Positions 56,740-64,000 of a DNA stretch of 64,000 nucleotides are shown here, piece after piece (within the stretch, counting starts at the first letter, position 1; every line of letters starts with the position of its first letter). Position numbers and translations under genes: made by a program. Source of the DNA: Diphasiastrum complanatum (taxonomy: Eukaryota; Streptophyta; Lycopodiopsida; Lycopodiales; Lycopodiaceae); assembly GCA_029204225.1 (NCBI GenBank), contig MU832667.1:1-64000 (forward strand). The letters run 5' to 3'. The notes under the pieces were generated by a model. The model worked only from the letters and a program-made list of their open reading frames with translations, did not search any database and had not been told where the DNA came from.

Positions 56740-59417
56740 CCTGCATCTCTTTAGGTTGTTCTGAAGCTTCTAATGAACTGGATGCTGCCGGGTTGGTAAG
56801 GGGTCAGGGGCCTGGCCTCAAAGTTTTGCTATGAAATGATGTGTTGGAGAGCAGAGGGGGCGTAGCTAAGTGAAGTTTTGAGGATCGAAGGTACCTTGAG
56901 AGGCGTGCATGAGCTTTAAGCTAACGCAATTGAACTAACTCAGTTTTTCATCTTAACTATCAATGAATGAAAAGGGAGATGAATGTGAGCGCTGGCAAAT
57001 GCTAGCGGCTGAGAAAGATAACCAAAGTTTAGAGATAGAGCGGGATTTGTTGAAGAAGTCAAATGTGATCACCAAAGATGCTAATTTGTCCACAAAGAGA
57101 ATGGTTGATGATGAAAGCAGAGCAAAACTAGTAGAACTTGAGCTGCAAAAGCATAATGAGATGTTTGTGCTCTGAAAGCCTTTTTCAACTTTCTCAGGTG
57201 ATGCATTTTGATGGAAACCTACAAGATACTTTTTTCAATCCCATCATTGCAAGCACACGAACCTGAGAAAATGCGTGAAGCTTGTCTAAGAGTTTTGCGG
57301 TCCATCTCTGATATGGCTGCAGCATTTTATGATATCTTGGCAAGAGACTGAAGAACCGAGGCAGAAAGAGAGGAAAGAGTTAGAGCGAACAATGGAAAGA
57401 CTAGCAGTTAAAGAGAGAGAAGCTACTGCCCCTGCCCTACTTTGTCATGTACAGATGAGGCATGACATAGAAGTTTATTTTCTTCATGAATGAGACCGTA
57501 ATGTTATTGTTGTTCATGTTCTATTTTGCCACCCTACTCTTTGAGAACTCAAATTCAACAAGTAGACTGTTCATGTTGAAGGTGGTGACAAAGAGTTGTG
57601 CAGGAGTTTATGATGTAATGTTTGAAACTAGAGTTCAAAGTGTTGTCATTTTCAAACCTTTATGGTCATGAATGTTTTTGAATGTGGACCGTTTACCAAA
57701 TTATGGATTTTACATTATGTTGACAAAGTAACTATTGCTTTATGTTTTTGGATTGTGGAAGTCTTTGATGTGTTACACTGTTATGTCCTTGCAGGCATCA
57801 GCTTTAGATATTGAGGTGAATGATCTCAGACAGAAAGTTTTGGAGCGTGAAAAGTTCTTGGCCGAAACAAGGTTAGTATGGGGAAAGTTTTTGGTAACTT
57901 TATGGTACGAATTTTGTTCTTGACCTAATTAACACCGAACAGATTCGACCAAATTGGATTGTCAAATTTTCACAAAGACCAAATAAAGGCTTGTGTTGGA
58001 AAACTTCATTCTTCTTTGCTTTCTAAGCCTAGTTACAATGAATTTCAATCCAAAGGTTTCAGAACCTTTTTGAAAATTGAATCTTTCTGATTTAAGGAAA
58101 ATTTGAAACTTATTTGGATAAGTTTTCAATCTTAGCATTCAATGCATTTTTGGGAAGCTAGGGAATGTGTGGAAGGTAACGTTTTTGGTGTGGGAAATTG
58201 TGCTAAAGACACATCATCTTTGCTATGTTCTACATGAATTGTATGCTTTTGATACTTTGCTAGCTTCAGATTCTCCTAACTTTTTTTCAAGTTCCAAGAT
58301 TCCTGGGCAATTCTCGATTCGAAACTAGTTGTACTATGTTTCTAAGTGTGTAATGCTTTGCTGCTTTCTAATCTGAATACGTATCATGAAGTGAATGATT
58401 CTGCAGACCCAGTTGATAGTGAGTGGTCATCTAGTAGAATCTAAAATAAATTCCGTCATCCTAGTCTTAGTTGAACTTGATGGGCTTGTGGCAGATCAGA
58501 AGCTGGTAATCTGAGGTCCTTATCAAATACTCAAGACAGAGATTTGTCTCAGAAAGCTGCATATGTTCAAGAACTTGAACAAAATGTAAGGCCTACTGAC
58601 ATGCAGTGTACTCTATCGACCCTGACTTCTAGAGACAAACAGTTGTGTGGTGCTGACGGATAAACATTTTTACTAGATGATGAAATATTTAGATAAGGAA
58701 AACTCTGCGATTTAGTAGTTGTGTGAGCATGTGTTCTTTTATTTGTTCAGTTATCAGCACTTCAAGAAGAAGTAGTCAGATTGAAAGATGCTGGAAGTGA
58801 TGAAGCTAAGAAAGTTGAAAAGCTCAAAGAAGAGGTATGACCAAATCGATATTAATATATAAAACACAAGTCCTTTCAGGTGACGAGCTGGAAATCTAGA
58901 AAACACTGTCTCCAGCTAGAACTGAACTATTAATGACCTTACCCCACTGCTAGATGGCCCAACTACGAAGATTGGGCATTTTATTAAGGGCAATGGCATT
59001 GGTCAAAGTGAATGTATAGCTGCTAGCAATGCTATTGCCCCTACATATGTGGTTGCAGCTTGCAAGGGTATGTCTATCTGTACGTATGCCTGTGGGGTGA
59101 CATATACTGTCCTTATGTGGATTGTATTCTCAGTAGAAAAATCAGCCAAAAAATATTTATGCCTGCAGGCTGCCATGTGAAATTTGATGTGCCAGTAGCA
59201 GAGGGTTCTTTCTGTTTTTGTTGGCAGGAGGGAGTGCGCTTCCTGGGCAAAGTGTACTAATCAAGATGCTAAGAAAAACTTGTAGGATACAGGAGTTAAT
59301 CTGTATTGTATGAGGCTGAGTATTTTGTAACAACTATATGCATTTTTTTAAAGTGCGTGCTGAGCTTTGTATGGGAATGGGCAATTTTGGCGTAACTCAT
59401 AATATGCTGAAAGGACA
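56740..59417 (+). pseudogene. Truncated duplicate of the coiled-coil gene with one module
   Basis: The 5' region homologous to about 4840-5050 is joined at about 56968 to the middle of exon 1 (residue about 244, DECERWQMLAAEKD), so the first 60 percent of that exon is gone. The rest is frameshifted near 57170 by a deletion. A10 57795-57871, B10 58495-58585 and C10 58751-58834 (28 codons, LSALQEEVVRLKDAG...EKLKEE) are open with good splice sites, together 84 residues or 12 heptads. The terminal exon (59169) stops after three codons. One module sits between exon 1 and the terminal exon, which shows what a single-cassette gene of this family looks like. Probably non-functional. Confidence 0.75.
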
Positions 59418-59888
59418 AAGTTTGTTATCTCGTTGTGAATGCTGTAACATTTGTACTTATAAGACAAAAAAAATGCCTAGCCTCCTAAGCTTTCGTATAG
59501 TTTCATAGGGTCTGTGGCTAGTTACGACGGACTTGAAGTTGATATTCCTAGGGCAAGCCCAAAGTGAAGTGAAGCTTCAAAAGAGCTCTATTTCCAAGGT
59601 AAACATCAGGTTCAAGAGGGCTTGACGAGATTGCGACAAGGCCTTCATCTCTGCCTCTGCCCGTTCATGTTTTGACTGCATGTCGATAACCTGTTGTTGA
59701 AGCTGATTAATCGTGCGCACTAGTTCTTCCATATCGGTCGAAGCAGGGCTTGAAGCTTGGGTTGCCTCCATAGGAGATTCATAACATTAATCTTGATAAG
59801 CTAGATTTAATCCTAGGTAAAGAGTGGTTTTACGCTAGGAATAAGTTGGTAAAAGGATTATGTAACTCATAGTTTATCCTTTTCACAT
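59418..59888 (-). other. Spacer with a small gag-like coiled-coil ORF on the minus strand
   Basis: The minus-strand frame 59771-59577 begins MEATQASSPASTDMEELV and contains a short heptad helix (INQLQQQVIDMQSKHERAEAE). This resembles the N-terminus of some retrotransposon gag proteins. It is open for only 64 codons with no supporting neighbour, so the call is weak. The rest is non-coding. Confidence 0.25.
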
Positions 59889-60144
59889 AGGCGATGCCAT
59901 GAATGTCCACAACTATCGCACTATTATGATTGGTATACCATGGCCAAGTTGTACGCCACTATTCTCCAGAACTTCGTTACGGCAGACGCTGATTCTCGAC
60001 TTTTGTATGCGACTGGCCAGGCTGGCCTCCGCTAGGGTTATGGCACTCTTGATCATGTCCTCACCCTATGTACTATCATTGAGAAGGCAAAGCATATGGG
60101 TAAGAAGGTATTTGCTTGTTTCGTTGATCTCTCTAAGGCCTTTG

Positions 60145-62294
60145 CATAGAATTAATGAACCGGGGCCATATCAGCTATCGTGCGGACCCAGGGCAAGCGG
60201 CCAATATCCCCCAGTATAAGATCAATGCTATTTGCAGCACAGGGAGTCCATACAATAGCAGGGTACTGTTGCTGTAGCAAGTGAGACATGTGCACGCAAT
60301 TACTTGCGTTGTCGGTGACAACCTGCACTACGTTGGCAGGGCCAACCTCCTCTATAACGTCACTGATGATATCGAACATAAACTGTCCGTCAATGACCCC
60401 ACCACCTCTACTAGCATCAATGGCCCGATAAAACATAGTGCCCATGCAGCAAGACACCAGTATGTTGATCATTGGCCGACGACTGGTGTCACTCCAGCCA
60501 TCAGACATGATCGAGCACCCATAAGTTTCCCAGGCCTTCCTAAGAGGCATCATCTGTGTGGTGAGCTCCTCCACCCTGGACGTAAGGTAGGTGGTACAGA
60601 CAGCCTCAGCCACGGGTGGCCTGAAGCGTGGACTTGCAGCAGCAACTACAGCTATAGCCCTCTTGAAGGGCTCCGTGTCAGCAATGGCAAATGGCAGGTT
60701 CAGCGCATAGATCATGTTTGCCAAAGCCTGTTGGGCCTCTGCCTCGAGATGGGGCTGGAAAGACTCCCCCATGGACTGCTGTCGATATTGGGAGTTGCGA
60801 GATGATCTATTGGAGGATGCCCTAGTATGGTAAGCACCCCTACGAGGAGCAGGAGGAGGTATGTCAGTGGCAGGGGGGGTGCCGAGACTGGGGGGGAAAT
60901 TGGGCCTGAGGTGGCTGAGGGGGATGCTGCGGCTGCGGGGGATCCTGGGGCTGCTGAGATGGTGGCGAAGAAGCTCCAAAAGAACCAACCTCACCATGCT
61001 GTCTATCATCACCATCCTCATCATCAGAGTCCAAATCATACTGATGTGTGGGGAAAGTGGATGGTATGTCCTGGGTGTCCTGTGAGAGACCATCTGGTGC
61101 CGACTCAGAGCGAAGAAATCGGAATGTCTGCACTGGGCGAGTCATCTGAGTGACTGCAGGAGGGCGCTGTGGAAATGCACCGACTGGAATAGATGCAGCA
61201 GCAGGAGGGGCAGGACATGGTGTAGTGGGCTGAGGAACGAGTGGTGGATGTGCATCAGGCTGAGGGGGAGGAGTAGGAATAGGAGGTGGGGGAGGACGTG
61301 GTGGTGGTGGATGAGGAGCTAGTGGATCCCGTGGGGTGGATGATACTACTGCATATACATCAGGATCTAGTGACATACCGGCCTGCGTCAATCGAGCTCG
61401 GTATATGTCAATGAGCCTACAATGCTCCTGAGCAGGCATGTGTGGGCAAGGGAGGGAGCCTAAGCGTTTGCCATCACCCTTGACAACACCAAGGAGATGG
61501 CCTTTCAGCCTAGTGAGAGTGCTGACAAAACGAGCATGGCAAAACCTACAGGTTCATCCACGCGTCCCAGACCGAACGTCAGACCTAACGAGCTCGGGGT
61601 CTTGGTCTACCTCACCCCATAGCTCAGGCATATCTCCAGTAGGCATGGTGTGAGACGGTATAGGAAACAGGAAGTACAGGAGTGAAGTACGGAAGAAGTG
61701 CAAGAAAAGACAAATGAGTTACCATTCGGTCAGAGGAAATCGGTCCTGGATAAGTGGATATGTGCTCCCACGCAATGCAATGAACCTGGGAATGCCAACC
61801 CCGAACCCTATCAAGCTAAACCCCTAGACCTCCAGAAGAGGCCCTCCATAATGCAAAAACCTGTTTTTTGGCTCCAAAAAATAACCTTAACCCTAAACCC
61901 TATCCTTCTCTCTCTAGATGGGCTGGTACAGTCTCTCTCTAGACTGTCCCAATCTCTCTCTATGATCTGAAATGCCTAGACCTTAAAAATAGGCCTATTT
62001 GCATGAGGGAATGTCAAAAAACCTGATTTTCGAGCAAAAAAAGCAAACCTACAACTAAACCCTAATTTTCTCTCTCTACAGAGGCCGCTGCAGTCTCTCT
62101 CTACCCTGCCCTCTTCTCTCTCATCAATCTGAGCAGCCCTCTCTCTCAAACCAAAGCGCCCTCTCTCTCAACCTCTACCAAAAAAATGTGAAATGAGGGA
62201 CAAAAACGAGCTTTGAGGGGTTTTGGAGGGAAATTTAGGAAAATTAATTAATTAATCAAATAATTATTTAGATGAACCGTACCACGGTTCTATG
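60145..62294 (-). mobile_element. hAT-superfamily transposon, deletion derivative, 8-bp target duplication
   Basis: The element is bounded by GGCCTTTG on both sides (60137-60144 and 62295-62302). Its termini are inverted over CATAGAA (60145-60151 and, inverted, 62288-62294), followed by related ACCG-containing subterminal sequence. It carries a minus-strand transposase with a BED finger and the DUF659-type region. The transposase stops close to the left end, without the C-terminal dimerisation domain, so the 3' part was deleted internally. Confidence 0.88.
60152..61646 (-). pseudogene. hAT transposase (BED finger, DUF659-like), truncated
   Basis: The start is ATG 61646-61644. A BED-type zinc finger follows (CRFCHARFVS...LKGHLLGVVKGD, then CPH), but a TGA directly before it, near 61557, replaces what should be a Trp codon. 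Next is a long Pro-rich linker and acidic patch, with a frameshift in the G/C-rich run near 60885. The DUF659-like core reads WETYGCSIMSDGWSDTSRRP, then VVQVVTDNASNCVHM and WTPCAANSIDLILGDIG. DGW and TDNASN hold the catalytic acidic positions of hAT enzymes. The protein ends at 60152, a few bases inside the element, lacking the conserved C-terminal Glu helix and the dimerisation domain. It is inactive. Confidence 0.88.
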
Positions 62295-62727
62295 GGCCTT
62301 TGATACTGTTCCACGTAATCTTTTGATCAGCAGACTACGTTAGCTTTGCTTTTCCGACTCTATTCTCGTGGCAGTGGTTGCTTTGTATGAGAGAGTTCTA
62401 GCACGTATTCGGTTGGGTACTGATTTGTCGTCTCCCATCCGTAGCACTGTTGGTGTCCAAGCAAGGCTGTCCACTGTCCCCTCCACTGTTTGCTCTTTAT
62501 ATTGATGATCTTGCTTTCTCCCTCACCAGAAGGGTTGCAGTGTCACTTACAGGTCTTACATCGGTTTTGTGTTGCTTGGGGTCTCTCTGTTAACTTAAAA
62601 AAGACGATGATCATGATTTTCAACACCAATCGACAGAGCCTTCACAATTATCAATTCTTTTGCCTACGAGGACTTTCGATGCGCCACACTCATGATACGA
62701 GAGATGTTTATTCTACGATAGGACTTG

Positions 62728-63490
62728 TGTCAGACAACCCAGCGGAATCATGTTTCTCATGTCGCGAACGGTTTTGTTTCGTTGTCGCGAACGATTTTGT
62801 TTTTTTTGAGTTTTCTTGTGCGGAAGCTCACAGGAGCCTAGACACGCGACTACAGATCACAGAACATATTTCATTCTAGCAATCAAGACAGCGGAAGACA
62901 AGGAGATGCACGAAATAGAGCAACTAAATTATCAGTTTAATTCCTAGAGCGAGATGGTCAGTGTCTCGCTCGTTGGCGGCCTGACGCTCTGCTCTTTCGT
63001 TGTGTTTTGCTCGTTGGAAAACTTTCATGCACAACTATTTTGTTTCTATTTTTTTTCTTTTCTGCTCTACTCACGCACATTCTCTGTGTATGTTTTGATC
63101 CAGAAAAGTAGTTTATATCTCCACTGTGTGGAGTTTACAAGATAACTAAACAGAGAATTACAAGAGTAGTTAACGCCAATCAACTAATCAATTACTCTCC
63201 GTTATTGCTAGTCGTTTCAGCTGGGCGTGAAGTTTAAGACTCCACGCCTGTTGAGCTGCCAGCTGGCAGCGCGAAAGATCTCCTTTTGTTTCTTTCGTTT
63301 CATGTCGTGTCTTTGTCTTTTTGGTCCTGGAGGCATGTTTGACTTTCGCGAATCATTCGACCTTCGAGTTTCGCTTCGCTTCGTGTCTTAGGGTTTTCGA
63401 GGTCCGTTGACTTTCGCGAATTGTTCGCCATTCGACCTTCGCTTCATTTTCACGTTGCAACAAAGTTGCAGGAGTTCACCATTTCTGACA
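62728..63490 (-). repeat. 3' LTR of a Ty1/copia element
   Basis: It begins (plus-strand left end) TGTCAGA and ends TCTGACA, a 7-bp inverted repeat with TG...CA ends, 763 bp long. In element orientation it is preceded at 63491-63508 by GTTCAAGAGGGAG, a polypurine tract. The words TTCGCGAA and CATTCGACCTTCG recur inside. The left flank ACTTG belongs to LINE B. Confidence 0.75.
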
Positions 63491-64000
63491 CTCCCTCTTG
63501 AACCTTGCAGCTTTGCACGTTTAATCCAATCGCCTTTCTTTGCTTTGTGAAGAGCGGCTTCGTGAGCAGATCTGCAATCATGTCTTCAGATTTTATGTAC
63601 TGGACCTAGAGCTCTCCTTTCGAGATCAAATCTCGAATGTGATGGTACTTCAGAGGTATGTGTTTTGTCTTTGAATGGAAGACTGGATCCTGGGACAGAT
63701 AAATGGCAATCTGAGAGTCCATCATCATCGTGCATGGTCCTCCTTGTGGCATCTCGATTGCCTCCAACATCATCTGCAACCACACTACCTCGTTCACCAC
63801 CTTTGAAGCTGCGACGTATTCAGCTTTGCAAGAAGATTGAGCTACCAAGGTTTGCTTTTTGCATATCCAGCGGATTGAAGCTCCGCACGCTATTGTACAT
63901 CCTCCAGTTATGGACTTGCTGTCATCTTTGCAGCTCGCCCAACTTGCATCACTGTAGTCGTGCAGCTCGAATCCTTTTCTTTCGTTTTCTGCTCTGTAGG
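63491..64000 (-). pseudogene. pol: Ty1/copia RNase H C-terminal part, runs off the window
   Basis: In minus-strand order: HDYSDASWASCKDDSKSITG, WICKKQTLVAQSSCKAEYVA, VVWLQMMLEAIEMPQGG, DSQIAIYLSQDPVFHSKTK and YHHIRDLISKGEL, then a TAG near 63606 and the usual tail (IKSEDMIADLLTKPL). This is the end of a copia RNase H, with the D, E, D catalytic acids visible. One stop interrupts it just before the conserved tail. The rest of the element lies beyond the right edge. Confidence 0.85.

Larger units (their letters stand above)
59889..62727 (+). mobile_element. LINE B reverse transcriptase relic, split by a hAT element
   Basis: The left part (59889-60144) reads NYRTIMIG, KLYATILQNFV, ATGQAGLR, DHVLTLCTIIEKAKHMGKK and FACFVDLSKAF, the region that is deleted in LINE A. 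The right part (from 62295) continues it with AFDTVPRNLLISRLR, TVGVQQGCPLSP and LFALYIDDL, then SVNLKKTMIMIFN, before a copia LTR cuts in at 62728. Several stops and frameshifts are present. Removing the hAT insertion and one duplicated GGCCTTTG restores the order of LINE motifs. Confidence 0.8.

Noticed and set aside
59577-59771. A stand-alone small coiled-coil gene on the minus strand
   Set aside because: Only 64 codons, no promoter or splice context; it resembles a retrotransposon gag start, so it is kept only as a weak note.
60281-61153. Plus-strand frames over the hAT element
   Set aside because: They lie opposite a transposase with clear BED and DUF659-like motifs and have no recognisable content.

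Overview
The window is nuclear DNA of a land plant. It has spliced genes with GT-AG introns, a plant-type coiled-coil protein gene, chromodomain Ty3/gypsy and Ty1/copia retrotransposons primed by initiator-Met tRNA, plant-type LINEs, a hAT transposon and long (CT/GA)n microsatellites. Nothing seen places it more finely, and no prokaryotic operon, CRISPR, rRNA or tRNA gene is visible. Family names are recognised by eye; no database was searched.

Layout. 1-2.4 kb: exons of a gene whose last part resembles a permuted N4/N6 amino-DNA methyltransferase domain. 2.4-5.3 kb: AT-rich spacer, two (GA)n tracts and the 5' region of a coiled-coil gene. 5.3-7.9 kb: first exon (410 codons) and first module of that gene. 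8-42 kb: a block of nested transposons. A decayed gypsy element (LTR at 9.77 kb) is split by a young gypsy element (11503-17903; the two 358-bp LTRs look identical; target duplication CTTAC). This is followed by a tandem repeat of about 350 bp, a fragment of a PQQ beta-propeller dehydrogenase-like gene on the minus strand, a second copy of the same gypsy family on the minus strand (24114-30520, duplication CCCAA), and a LINE split by a third copy (32700-38952). 42.1-54.8 kb: eight more modules of the coiled-coil gene and its terminal exon. 55-56.5 kb: copia relic. 56.5-59.4 kb: a truncated duplicate of the coiled-coil gene, with a MITE in its 5' region. 59.9-64 kb: another LINE, split by a hAT element with an exact 8-bp duplication and then by a minus-strand copia element.

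The main result is the coiled-coil gene. Three exons (A 77 nt, B 91 nt, C about 126 nt) form a cassette with phase 0 at both ends, repeated nine times at about 1.55-kb spacing. A+B encode 56 residues (8 heptads). C encodes 42, 35 or 28 residues (6, 5 or 4 heptads) in its main forms, so adding or skipping a cassette or a C exon keeps both reading frame and coiled-coil register. A and B keep open frames and splice sites in all nine modules, whereas five of the eight internal C exons carry lesions and internal C acceptors are weak. This looks like a modular coiled-coil lengthening system in which internal C exons have become dispensable.
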